Shown here in pieces: positions 8,681 to 16,867 of a DNA stretch of 64,000 nucleotides. Source of the DNA: Demequina sp. NBRC 110051 (GTDB lineage: Bacteria > Actinomycetota > Actinomycetes > Actinomycetales > Demequinaceae); the NCBI RefSeq assembly GCF_002090055.1, contig NZ_BBRH01000006.1, forward strand, positions 1-64,000, given 5' to 3'. The first letter of the stretch is position 1. Each line of letters opens with the position of its first letter. Both the position numbers and the translations under genes were made by a program. The notes below the pieces were generated by a model. It was given only the letters and a program-made list of their open reading frames with translations, was not told the DNA's origin and ran no database searches.

Positions 8681-9588
8681 CCGACGCCCCAAGCCTCGAG
8701 GTGGACCACCTCACCAAGCGCTTCGGCGACTTCACCGCGGTGGACGACGTGTCCTTCGCGATTCACCCGGGCGAGATCTTTGGCTTCCTGGGCCCCAACG
8801 GCGCGGGCAAGTCCACCACCATTCGCACGCTGCTGGACCTCATCCGGCCTACGTCGGGCGCGTGCCGTGTGCTGGGCATGGACTCGCGGCGCGACGCGGT
8901 CGAGATCCACCGGCGCATCGGGTTCCTCCCCGCCGACCTCGCGCTGTGGAACAACCTCACCGGCCGTCAGACGCTGCAATACCTGGCGAATCTGCGCGGC
9001 GGCGTGGACTGGAAATGGGTGGACCAACTCAGCGAGCGCATCGGCGCCGACCTGGACCGCAAGGTGGGCGAATACTCGAGCGGCAACCGGCAGAAGATCG
9101 GCATCTTGCAGGCGTTCATGCACCGGCCCGAGGTGCTCATCCTCGACGAGCCCATCACCGGCCTGGACCCATTGGTCCAGCTCGAGTTTCACTCGCTGTT
9201 GAGGGAGACGGCCGATGCGGGGGGCACCGTATTCTTGTCGAGCCACACCATTTCGGAGGTCGAGAGGGTGGCCGACCGTGTGGGGTTCATCCGCCGCGGT
9301 CACCTCATCGCGGTCGAGCGCATGAGTGAGCTGCACGACAAGGCGCTCAGGCGCATCACGCTCGAGTTCGCCGCGCCGGTGCCGGCGGCCGCGTTCGAGG
9401 GACTCGAGGGCGTGCACGAGGCGACCGTCGAGGGTGCCACCGTCACCGCCCAATACGAGGGCTCCATGGCGCCGCTGCTCGCGGTGGCGACGCAGCACGA
9501 CGTGCTCTCGGTCGCGTCCGCGAGCGTGGACCTCGACGAGATCTTCCTCGAGTTCTACCGCGACGAGGTCCAGGCGGCGGAGAAGTGA
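8677..9588 (+). CDS. ABC-2 type exporter, ATP-binding subunit
   Basis: 303 residues. Walker A is GPNGAGKST (about residue 42), the signature is YSSGNRQKIGI (SSGN variant of LSGGQ), Walker B is VLILDEPITGLDP and the switch His lies in LSSHT. The C-terminal 80 residues form the usual DrrA/BcrA-type accessory domain. It powers the two-module permease encoded next. The start overlaps the regulator stop. The family includes drug, bacteriocin and lipid exporters, so the substrate cannot be read from sequence. Confidence 0.9.
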   Translation: MTDAPSLEVDHLTKRFGDFTAVDDVSFAIHPGEIFGFLGPNGAGKSTTIRTLLDLIRPTSGACRVLGMDSRRDAVEIHRRIGFLPADLALWNNLTGRQTLQYLANLRGGVDWKWVDQLSERIGADLDRKVGEYSSGNRQKIGILQAFMHRPEVLILDEPITGLDPLVQLEFHSLLRETADAGGTVFLSSHTISEVERVADRVGFIRRGHLIAVERMSELHDKALRRITLEFAAPVPAAAFEGLEGVHEATVEGATVTAQYEGSMAPLLAVATQHDVLSVASASVDLDEIFLEFYRDEVQAAEK

Positions 9589-11240
9589 TGCTGCGCTCGG
9601 TCTACCTCAAGACGCTGCGCGACCGGTGGCTGGGCGCGGCCATCGGCGTAGTCGCGTTGTTCCTGGTGGCGTGGATGGGGATCGCCGCCTTCGCCGGCAT
9701 GGGCGACGACGCCGAGGACTTCATCGCCGCGATGCCCGAGGCGTACCTGTCGATCGTGGGCATCTCCGCCGAGGGCGGCGTGGTCGGCATGATGCTCGGC
9801 AACATGTTCAACTTCATGGGCCCCTTCGTGATTGCCGGAATCGGGGTATCGATGGCGGCCGCCGCGATCGCGGGCGAGGAGGCCGAGGGCACCATGAACG
9901 TGTTGGGCTCCCTGCCGCGCTCGCGCACGCGCCTGCTGACGTCCAAGGGGCTGGCCGCTGTGACCGTGGTCGTGGGCGCCGCCGTCCTGGCCTCGCTGTC
10001 GTACGGGCTCGCGGCCGTCATATCGGGCGAGACGCTCGCGGGTATCAACCTGACTGCCGCGACGGTGCACCTGGTGGCGGTCGCGCTGTTCTATGCCGCG
10101 GTGGCGCTGGCCTTGGCTGCGTGGACGGGGCTGAGGGCGCTGGCCTCCTCCGTGACCGTGGGGCTCATCGTCTTGTCCTTCCTCGCCTCGGGCATGCTGC
10201 CGCTGCTGGACGGCGGCGAGGCGTGGGCCAAGGCCTCGCCCTGGTACTGGCTGAATGGCCCCCAGCCCATGCTGAACGGCGTGGACTGGGCGCCCGTAGT
10301 GGTGCTGCTGGGAGCCGTTGTGGCCCTCGCCCTGGTGGCGTGGTGGGGGCTGAACAGGCGCGACCTGGGCGCCGGCGGCGCGCGCACGCCGTTGTTGGAT
10401 CGCCTGCGCACCGACCCGCGCGTGGGCAAGGCGGTGTCGATGCTCGTCGGCAGCGGCTCCACGCGCGGCATCGCGACCAAGGCCGTCACCGATGCTCGGC
10501 CGCTCATGCTGATCGGCGGCGCCTTCGTCGCGTTCCAGGCCGTGGTGGTGGGCGTGCTGTTCACGGCGATCGGCGGCGACATCGGCTCGCTCGTGGACTC
10601 TATGCCGGACGCGATCCTGGCCATGATCGGCTTCGTCGACATGTCGACGCCCGAGGGGTTCTACTCGGGCGAGGTGCTGTCGATCGTCGCGCCGCTCGTG
10701 GTGATCGCGGCGGCGGTGAGCGCGGGCGCCGCGCTCGCGGGCGAGGAACGCCGCCGGTCGGTGGCGGTGCTGCTGGCGCTGCCGGTGTCGCGCACGTCGG
10801 TGGCCGCACGCAAGGGTGTGGCGGTCGCGGTGGTGCCCGTGGTGGTGGGGCTGTGCGTCGCGGCGGGCTTCGCGATCGGCAACGCCGTGGGCGGACTGGG
10901 CATGGCGTGGTCAGGCATCGCGGCGTCCGGCCTAATGGTGGCCGGGCTTGGGTGGTTCTTCGGCGCGCTCGCGTTCGCGATCGGCGCCGCGACGGGGCGC
11001 GCGCAGTGGGCCACGGCCGGCACCGCGGGCCTCGCGGTGCTCGCGTGGGGCGTCAACGCGTTCCTGCCCGTCAACCCCGACTACGCCGAGTGGGCGAGGC
11101 TGTCGCCCGTGCACTGGTACGCGAGCGAGAATCCGCTCGAGGCGGGCGTGCTGTGGGGCGGCCTGGGGTTGCTCGCGGCGCTGGCGGCGGTGCTCGTCGC
11201 GGCGGGGGTCGTGGCGTACGGCAGACGCGACCTGCGCTGA
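9588..11240 (+). CDS. ABC-2 type exporter, two-module permease
   Basis: About 550 residues with roughly twelve membrane helices in two similar halves. Each half has an extracytoplasmic insert of the form GxxxxxFIAAMPEAYLSIVG (half 1) or SMPDAILAMIGFVDMSTPEGF (half 2), then GEEAEGTMNVLGSLPRSR or GEERRRSVAVLLALPVSR, the cytosolic coupling segment of ABC-2 permeases. It is thus an internal duplication that can work with a homodimer of the ATPase. ATG overlaps the ATPase stop (TGATG). Confidence 0.85.
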   Translation: MLRSVYLKTLRDRWLGAAIGVVALFLVAWMGIAAFAGMGDDAEDFIAAMPEAYLSIVGISAEGGVVGMMLGNMFNFMGPFVIAGIGVSMAAAAIAGEEAEGTMNVLGSLPRSRTRLLTSKGLAAVTVVVGAAVLASLSYGLAAVISGETLAGINLTAATVHLVAVALFYAAVALALAAWTGLRALASSVTVGLIVLSFLASGMLPLLDGGEAWAKASPWYWLNGPQPMLNGVDWAPVVVLLGAVVALALVAWWGLNRRDLGAGGARTPLLDRLRTDPRVGKAVSMLVGSGSTRGIATKAVTDARPLMLIGGAFVAFQAVVVGVLFTAIGGDIGSLVDSMPDAILAMIGFVDMSTPEGFYSGEVLSIVAPLVVIAAAVSAGAALAGEERRRSVAVLLALPVSRTSVAARKGVAVAVVPVVVGLCVAAGFAIGNAVGGLGMAWSGIAASGLMVAGLGWFFGALAFAIGAATGRAQWATAGTAGLAVLAWGVNAFLPVNPDYAEWARLSPVHWYASENPLEAGVLWGGLGLLAALAAVLVAAGVVAYGRRDLR

Positions 11241-11258
11241 CGGCGCTCCGTCGCGACG

Positions 11259-11270
11259 TAGGCTGACCCG
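11259..11270 (+). promoter_or_regulatory. -10 box for leaderless PAP2 gene
   Basis: TAGGCT (11259-11264) followed by 6 nt and the ATG at 11271. No Shine-Dalgarno sequence is present. This TANNNT-N6-ATG spacing recurs in the window and points to leaderless transcription. Confidence 0.5.
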
Positions 11271-11969
11271 ATGCGTGACCAGTGGCTTCGCCTTCCCCCG
11301 CTCGCTCGTGCGCTCCTGCCAGGGCTGATCGTCGCGGCGGTGTCTGCCGTCGCGTTCCTCGAGCTGATGGACGTGGTGGTCGAGCAGGACGAGTTCGTCC
11401 CGTGGGACGAGCCGCTTATCGCGTGGTTCGCCGACCATCGCGTCGCATGGCTCACCACGGTGATGACCGTGATCACGACCGTCTTCGGTCCCATCGTGCT
11501 GCCCATCTTGGTTGCGGTGGGCGCGGGCTTCTGGCGATGGAGATCGGGGTCGTGGCGCGACCCCGCACTCCTGGTGGGAGCCATGATCGTCTCGACCGTA
11601 ATCACGCAGGTGGCTAAGATGGCGATCGGTCGGGCTCGGCCCTCCGAGGAGGTCCAGGCCGTCCCTGGGCTCGAGACGAGCTTCTCGTTCCCGTCTGGTC
11701 ACACCACGGGCGCCGCCACCCTGGTGCTGGTCACGGGCTACCTGCTGTGGCGCGGCGAACGCTCCCGGCACGTGCTGTGGTGGTGGGCGCTGGCGTCGGT
11801 TGTGGTCATCGGCATCGTGGGCTTGACCCGCATGTACCTGGGCTATCACTTCCTCACGGACGTCGCCGCTGGTGCCTGCGTGGGGCTGTTCACGTTGGGC
11901 CTGGTGGTGACGGTCGACCGACTCATGGATCTCAAGCGGGGCCTGCCTCCCGGTGCCCAACCGGCATGA
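11271..11969 (+). CDS. PAP2-family membrane phosphatase
   Basis: 232 residues with about six membrane helices. The three phosphatase motifs are visible: KMAIGRARP (KxxxxxxRP), PSGHTT (PSGH) and TRMYLGYHFLTD (SRxxxxxHxxxD, with T for S). Family members dephosphorylate undecaprenyl diphosphate, phosphatidic acid or related lipids at the outer membrane face. The start is leaderless (TAGGCT box 6 nt upstream). It converges on the GNAT gene with an inverted repeat between. Confidence 0.9.
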   Translation: MRDQWLRLPPLARALLPGLIVAAVSAVAFLELMDVVVEQDEFVPWDEPLIAWFADHRVAWLTTVMTVITTVFGPIVLPILVAVGAGFWRWRSGSWRDPALLVGAMIVSTVITQVAKMAIGRARPSEEVQAVPGLETSFSFPSGHTTGAATLVLVTGYLLWRGERSRHVLWWWALASVVVIGIVGLTRMYLGYHFLTDVAAGACVGLFTLGLVVTVDRLMDLKRGLPPGAQPA

Positions 11970-11985
11970 GGCAGCCCCCGGTTGG
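11957..11985. terminator. Bidirectional hairpin between PAP2 and GNAT genes
   Basis: CCAACCGG (11957-11964) and CCGGTTGG (11978-11985) are perfect inverted copies around a 13-nt loop, at the 3' ends of two convergent genes. There is no clear T-run, as often in high-GC actinobacteria. Confidence 0.45.
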
Positions 11986-11990
11986 CGCCG

Positions 11991-12449
11991 CTACTCGAAC
12001 TCGAGCGTCATGAAGCGGCTGAGCGGATCGGGCCCGTACCCGGCAAAAGGCGAGCAGTCCACGAACCCGTGGCGCTCGTAGAGCCTGTGCGCGGGCCAGA
12101 ACGGCTCGTCCGTGCCGGTCTCGAGGCTGACCCGGGCGTAGCCGCGGTCGCGGGCGGCGCGAAGGATCTCGCCCAGGATGGCGGTGGCGACGCCCCTACC
12201 CAGCGCGGTTGAGGCCGTCCTCATCGACTTCACCTCGCCGTGGGTGGGATCGAGCTCCTTGATCGCGCCAATTCCCAGTAGTGCGTCTTCCTCCCACGCC
12301 GTCCAGACGGTGACGTCGGGGCCGCGCAAGGACTCGAGCGGCAGGGCGTGGACCGAGCAGGCGGGCGAGCCCGCGTGCATCGCCTCGAGGTGGGCGGAGA
12401 GGAGTGCGTGCACCTGGGGGCGGGTGAGGTCGTCGATCGCGATGTCCAC
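11991..12449 (-). CDS. GNAT-family N-acetyltransferase
   Basis: 152 residues. The acetyl-CoA binding motif A is in VKSMRTASTALGRGVATAILGEILRAARDRGYARVSLETG (R/Q-x-x-G-x-G/A type loop at LGRGVA), and the C-terminal LYERHGFVDCSPFAGYGPDPLSRFMTLEF is the usual GNAT motif B, close to YedL/YsnE-type enzymes. The substrate is unknown; small amines or amino acids are usual. It starts with GTG, 6 nt after a GACACT box, another candidate leaderless start. Confidence 0.85.
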   Translation of the reverse strand: MDIAIDDLTRPQVHALLSAHLEAMHAGSPACSVHALPLESLRGPDVTVWTAWEEDALLGIGAIKELDPTHGEVKSMRTASTALGRGVATAILGEILRAARDRGYARVSLETGTDEPFWPAHRLYERHGFVDCSPFAGYGPDPLSRFMTLEFE

Positions 12450-12535
12450 GACGGGAGTGTCCCACGCGCGCGAGGCGCGCCGCCCCGCCGCCGCACGTAG
12501 CCCCGTCGGTGCACGGAGTCCCGCCCGTGCGGCGC

Positions 12536-12547
12536 TACTCTCACCGC
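12536..12547 (+). promoter_or_regulatory. -10 box for leaderless small membrane protein gene
   Basis: TACTCT (12536-12541), 6 nt, then ATG at 12548. No Shine-Dalgarno sequence precedes the start. Confidence 0.45.
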
Positions 12548-12739
12548 ATGGGAATGACCGCGTGGCTTGTGATCGCCGGCGTCGTGGCGATCGCCGCGCT
12601 CACCGCGTACCTGGTGCGCCACCGCGACCGCTGGCCCCAGGCAATCTTCGTGGGCCTCGGCGTCTTCGTGCTGATCTTCGCGGTGCGCTGGGGTGTGCAG
12701 GAGATCACCTCGTTCGAGTGGATCCCGTCAGAAGACTAG
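12548..12739 (+). CDS. Small two-helix membrane protein
   Basis: 63 residues. Two hydrophobic helices, MTAWLVIAGVVAIAALTAYLV and IFVGLGVFVLIFAVRWGV, separated by the basic loop RHRDRWPQA, predict a hairpin in the membrane with a cytosolic loop. The C-terminus is acidic (SFEWIPSED). No known family recognised. The leaderless promoter box and consistent codon use support a real gene. Confidence 0.6.
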   Translation: MGMTAWLVIAGVVAIAALTAYLVRHRDRWPQAIFVGLGVFVLIFAVRWGVQEITSFEWIPSED

Positions 12740-12971
12740 GGGCGACGGGCCGGTTCGTGGGACGGCCCATGGACGCCAAGCGCGCTCGTGGTGAGGACGG
12801 CCTCGGTCACGTTTCGATCACGGCACGCTGGCGCTCGTCACGGGCCTGTTGCATGCATGTAAACAGTGATCGCACTCTGTGAGAACTGAGCATTCTCCCT
12901 GCTAGGAAAGAAGGCGCGGAGCCTCCCCCAACCCGGGGTCGGCAACCGTCTCATCCAGGAGGGAACCATCC

Positions 12972-14642
12972 ATGTTCAACCCGTCTAGCCGTCGCCGTGC
13001 AGCAGCGTTTGCCACGGTGGCCGTGGCCGCCTTCTCGCTCGCGGCCTGCTCCGACAGCGACCCCGAGTCGAGCTCGACCGCCACCGCCGGCGCCGAGTCG
13101 AGCGGCGGTGGAGAGCCGATCATCGTCGGCACCACCGACAAGATCACCACCATCGACCCCGCGGGCTCGTACGACAACGGCTCGTTCGCGGTGATGAACC
13201 AGGTCTATCCGTTCCTCCTCAACACCCCGCTGGGCAGCCCTGACGTGGAGCCCGACATCGCCGAGACGGCCGAGTTCACCGCCCCCACGGAGTACACCGT
13301 GACGCTGAAGAGCGGGCTGACCTTCGCCAACGGCAACGACCTCACGTCCTCCGACGTCAAGTTCACGTTTGACCGCATGCTGGCGATCTTCGAGTCGGGT
13401 GCCGACGGCGGCAATGGCCCCGGCTCGCTGCTGTACAACCTCGACTCCGTGGACGCGGTCGACGACACCACGGTGGTCTTCCACCTGAAGTCGGAGAACG
13501 ACCAGGTGTTCCCGCAGATCCTGTCGAGCCCCGCCGGCCCCATCGTCGACGAAGACGTCTTCGCGGCCGACGCCCTGACTCCTGACGACGAGATCGTCGA
13601 GGGCGGCGCGTTTGCCGGCCCGTACACGATCGTCAGCTACGACATGAACAACCTGGTCAGTTACGAGGCGAACCCCGACTACCAGGGTCTGCTCGGCGCG
13701 CCCAAGACCGACATCATCGACGTGAGCTACTACGCGGACGAGTCGAACCTGAAGCTCGACGTCCAGGAGGGCAACATCGACGTGGCCTTCCGCTCGCTGT
13801 CCGCCACCGACATCGAGGACCTGCGCGGAGACGACGGCGTCCAGGTGATCGACGGTCCCGGCGGCGAGATTCGCTACATCGTCTTCAACTTCGACACCAT
13901 GCCGTACGGCGCGGCGACCGACGAGGCCGACGAGGCGATGGCCCTTGCGGTGCGCCAGGCTGCGGCGGACATCGTCGACCGCCAGGCGATCGCCGACCAG
14001 GTCTACCGCGGCACCTACACCCCGCTGTACTCCTACGTGCCCGACGGCCTCACCGGCGCCACCGAGTCGCTCAAGGAGATGTACGGCGACGGCGCGGGAG
14101 CGCCCGACCTCGACAAGGCGGCCGCCACCCTCGAGGAGGCGGGTGTGGAGACGCCCGTCGCGCTCAGCCTGCAGTACAACCCCGACCACTACGGCGCGGG
14201 ATCGGCCGACGAGTACGCGCTGATCAAGGACCAGCTCGAGTCGTCCGGCCTGTTCACCGTCGACCTCCAGTCGACCGAGTGGGTGCAGTATGCGCAGGAC
14301 CGCACCGCCGACGTGTACCCGTCGTACCAGCTGGGCTGGTTCCCGGACTACTCGGACGCTGACAACTACCTCACGCCCTTCTTCCTCACGGAGAACTTCC
14401 TGGGCAACCACTACTCCAACCCGGAGGTGGACGAGATGATCCTCGCGCAGGCCACCACGGCCGACCCCGATGAGCGCGCCGCGCTCATCGGTGAGATCCA
14501 GGACGCCGTCGCGGCGGACCTGTCCACCCTGCCGCTGCTGCAGGGCGCCCAGGTCGCGGTCACCGGCACCGATGTCTCGGGTGCCGCGGACACCCTCGAC
14601 GCCTCGTTCAAGTTCCGCTACGGGGCCCTGTCCAAGGGTTGA
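12972..14642 (+). CDS. Peptide/nickel-type ABC importer, substrate-binding lipoprotein
   Basis: 556 residues. N-terminal lipoprotein signal with lipobox SLAAC (Cys about residue 26), a Ser/Glu/Ala-rich linker, then an SBP family 5 (SBP_bac_5) domain: TIDPAGSYDNGSFAVMNQVYPFLL, LKSGLTFANGNDLTSSDVKFTFDRM and the late YQLGWFPDYSDADNYLTPFF are characteristic. It binds oligopeptides or similar ligands outside the cell and delivers them to the two permeases encoded next. A strong GGAGGG precedes the ATG. It is the first gene of a complete importer operon. Confidence 0.92.
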   Translation: MFNPSSRRRAAAFATVAVAAFSLAACSDSDPESSSTATAGAESSGGGEPIIVGTTDKITTIDPAGSYDNGSFAVMNQVYPFLLNTPLGSPDVEPDIAETAEFTAPTEYTVTLKSGLTFANGNDLTSSDVKFTFDRMLAIFESGADGGNGPGSLLYNLDSVDAVDDTTVVFHLKSENDQVFPQILSSPAGPIVDEDVFAADALTPDDEIVEGGAFAGPYTIVSYDMNNLVSYEANPDYQGLLGAPKTDIIDVSYYADESNLKLDVQEGNIDVAFRSLSATDIEDLRGDDGVQVIDGPGGEIRYIVFNFDTMPYGAATDEADEAMALAVRQAAADIVDRQAIADQVYRGTYTPLYSYVPDGLTGATESLKEMYGDGAGAPDLDKAAATLEEAGVETPVALSLQYNPDHYGAGSADEYALIKDQLESSGLFTVDLQSTEWVQYAQDRTADVYPSYQLGWFPDYSDADNYLTPFFLTENFLGNHYSNPEVDEMILAQATTADPDERAALIGEIQDAVAADLSTLPLLQGAQVAVTGTDVSGAADTLDASFKFRYGALSKG

Positions 14643-14730
14643 TGCATGAGCTCGGGGGTCGGGGCGACCCGGCCCCCGACGCCATGCCCATCCCACCCCA
14701 CGTCGCGTCAGCGGCGAGCAAGGACACCTC

Positions 14731-15816
14731 ATGACCACCACCGCACCCGTCGCCGCAGGTCCAGAACCTGCCGCGACAGTGAAGAAGGCCAGCGGGGGAT
14801 CCCTGGGCCGCTACATCGCCGTACGCGCCCTGCTCATCATCCCCACCGTCTGGATCCTCGTCACCACCGTCTTCGTGCTGATGCGCGCGACCGGAGACCC
14901 CATCACCGCCGCGCTCGGTGGGCGTCTGCCCGCCGATCAGCTCGCGGAGCGAGTGCACGAGGCCGGCTACGACCGGCCCCTGATCGTCCAGTACCTGGAG
15001 TACCTCGGCAACATCCTCACGGGCGACTTCGGCACCGCGTTGTCCGATCACCGTCCCGTGACCGAGATCATCACGACCTTCGGCGCCGCCACTCTTGAGC
15101 TCGCGTTCTACGCGCTCATCATCGCCTTCGCGGTGGGCATTCCGTTGGGCCGGATGGCGGCCTTCCGTCGCGATCGATGGCCCGATGCGACGGCCAGGTT
15201 GGGTGCAATCGTCGCCTATGCGACGCCCGTGTTTTTTGCAGGGCTGCTGCTCAAGCTCATCTTCTCGGTGTGGCTGGGCTGGTTCCCGGTCGCCGGGCGA
15301 GCGGACACCCGCAGTGAGCTGACCTTGCAGCGCCTGGACGGCGCGACCGGCATCTACCTCATTGACGCGATCCGCACGGGGGACTGGAACATCATCAGCG
15401 ACGTGCTGCTGCACGCGGTGCTCCCCGCCGTCGCTCTCGGCCTGCTCACCGCGGGAGTCTTCCTGCGGGTGGTGCGCACCAACGTCATCTCGACGCTCGG
15501 CGCCGGCTACGTAGGCGCGGCGCGCTCACGGGGCGTGTCCGAGCGGCGGCTGCTACGCAAGCACGCCTACCGTCCCGCGCTCATCCCGATCGTGACCGTG
15601 GTGGGCCTCCAGATCGCGATGCTGCTGTCGGGCGCCGTGCTCACGGAGACCACCTTCGAATGGAAGGGGCTGGGTTTCCAGCTCGCCGAGTACCTCACGG
15701 CCCGCGACTTCGTGGCCGTCCAGGGCATCGTCGCGTTCCTCGCGGTAGTCGTGGCGCTGACCAACTTCATCGTCGACGTCATCGCCGCCCTGATCGACCC
15801 GAGGGTGAGGTACTGA
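14731..15816 (+). CDS. Peptide-type ABC importer permease 1 (DppB-like)
   Basis: 361 residues, about six membrane helices. The N-terminal helix ending in VLMRATGDPITAALGG and the following YDRPLIVQYLEYLGNILTGDFGTAL are typical of DppB/OppB. The cytosolic EAA loop is GAARSRGVSERRLLRKHAYRPALIP. It pairs with the next permease to form the channel. A weak AAGGA precedes the ATG. The next gene starts 2 bp after its stop. Confidence 0.92.
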   Translation: MTTTAPVAAGPEPAATVKKASGGSLGRYIAVRALLIIPTVWILVTTVFVLMRATGDPITAALGGRLPADQLAERVHEAGYDRPLIVQYLEYLGNILTGDFGTALSDHRPVTEIITTFGAATLELAFYALIIAFAVGIPLGRMAAFRRDRWPDATARLGAIVAYATPVFFAGLLLKLIFSVWLGWFPVAGRADTRSELTLQRLDGATGIYLIDAIRTGDWNIISDVLLHAVLPAVALGLLTAGVFLRVVRTNVISTLGAGYVGAARSRGVSERRLLRKHAYRPALIPIVTVVGLQIAMLLSGAVLTETTFEWKGLGFQLAEYLTARDFVAVQGIVAFLAVVVALTNFIVDVIAALIDPRVRY

Positions 15817-15817
15817 C

Positions 15818-16867
15818 ATGGCGACCGACGCACAGGCCCGCGGCTCTCTCTGGCGGCGGCTCCCCGTGATCTCCCAGGTGCGTTCCTCGGTGGGACTGCA
15901 ACGAGGCATGCTCGTCGCGGGCCTCATCCTCACCGGCATCTTCGTCCTGACCGCCATCTTCGCGCCCCTGCTCGCGCCCTACGGGTTCTCCCAGTTGCGC
16001 GGCGACGACGGCGTCGCGTTTGGCGCCCTGCAGGAGCCCTCTGCGGCCCACCTCCTGGGCACCACGACCGGTGGCTACGACGTGCTGTCGCGGCTCATCT
16101 GGGGCGCCCGCACCGCGCTGTACGTGATCATCGTCGCGGTGCTCGCCTCCATCGTGGTCGGCGTGGCGCTTGGCCTGCTCGCGGGCTACTTCGGCGGCTG
16201 GCTCGACCGCATCCTGGTGGTGGTGGCCGATGCCCTCTACAGCTTCCCGTCGCTGCTCCTCGCGATCGTGGTCGCCATCGTCGTCTCGGGAGGCCAGTCG
16301 TCGATGTGGGGTGGCATCCTCGCCGCCGCGCTGTCGATCACGGTGATCTTCATCCCGCAGTACCTGCGCGTCACGCGCGCGGAGGTGGTGCGCATCAAGT
16401 CGGAGCCCTTCGTCGAGTCCGCGAGGGTGATCGGCTCGAGCCACGTGCGCATCATGACCAGGCACGTGCTGCGCAACTCGACCCGCACCCTGCCGCTGAT
16501 CATCACCCTCAATGCCTCGGAGGCGATCCTCACGCTCGCGGCCCTGGGCTTCCTGGGCTTCGGCATCGAGCCCACCGCCGCCGCCGAGTGGGGCTACGAC
16601 CTCAACAGGGCGGTGTCCGACGTCACGAGCGGCATCTGGTGGACCGCGCTGTTCCCCGGCCTCGCCATCGTCCTGTCGGTGATGGGTCTCACCCTCGTGG
16701 GTGAAAGTCTCAACGACCTCGCCGACCCGCGACTGCGCCGCCGCGCGGCGGGTAGTGAGCCTGCGGAAGACCTGCTCGCCCCCGAGGGCGACCCGGGAGC
16801 CGGTGACGGCGATACGGACCTTGCCGAGGCATCGGCCACCCCCACCACGAAGGAGGGCACCGTATGA
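15818..16867 (+). CDS. Peptide-type ABC importer permease 2 (DppC-like)
   Basis: 349 residues. The N-terminal helix, the HLLGTTTGGYDVLSRLIWGARTAL segment and the EAA loop SARVIGSSHVRIMTRHVLRNS are DppC/OppC hallmarks, with about six helices. The C-terminal 45 residues are a Pro/Gly/Asp-rich cytosolic tail. The stop overlaps the ATPase start by 4 nt (ATGA), so subunit output is coupled. Confidence 0.92.
   Translation: MATDAQARGSLWRRLPVISQVRSSVGLQRGMLVAGLILTGIFVLTAIFAPLLAPYGFSQLRGDDGVAFGALQEPSAAHLLGTTTGGYDVLSRLIWGARTALYVIIVAVLASIVVGVALGLLAGYFGGWLDRILVVVADALYSFPSLLLAIVVAIVVSGGQSSMWGGILAAALSITVIFIPQYLRVTRAEVVRIKSEPFVESARVIGSSHVRIMTRHVLRNSTRTLPLIITLNASEAILTLAALGFLGFGIEPTAAAEWGYDLNRAVSDVTSGIWWTALFPGLAIVLSVMGLTLVGESLNDLADPRLRRRAAGSEPAEDLLAPEGDPGAGDGDTDLAEASATPTTKEGTV

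Noticed and set aside
12747-12768. GGGCCG/CGGCCC hairpin after the small membrane protein gene
   Set aside because: Only a 6-bp stem with a 10-nt loop and no T-run; too weak to call a terminator.
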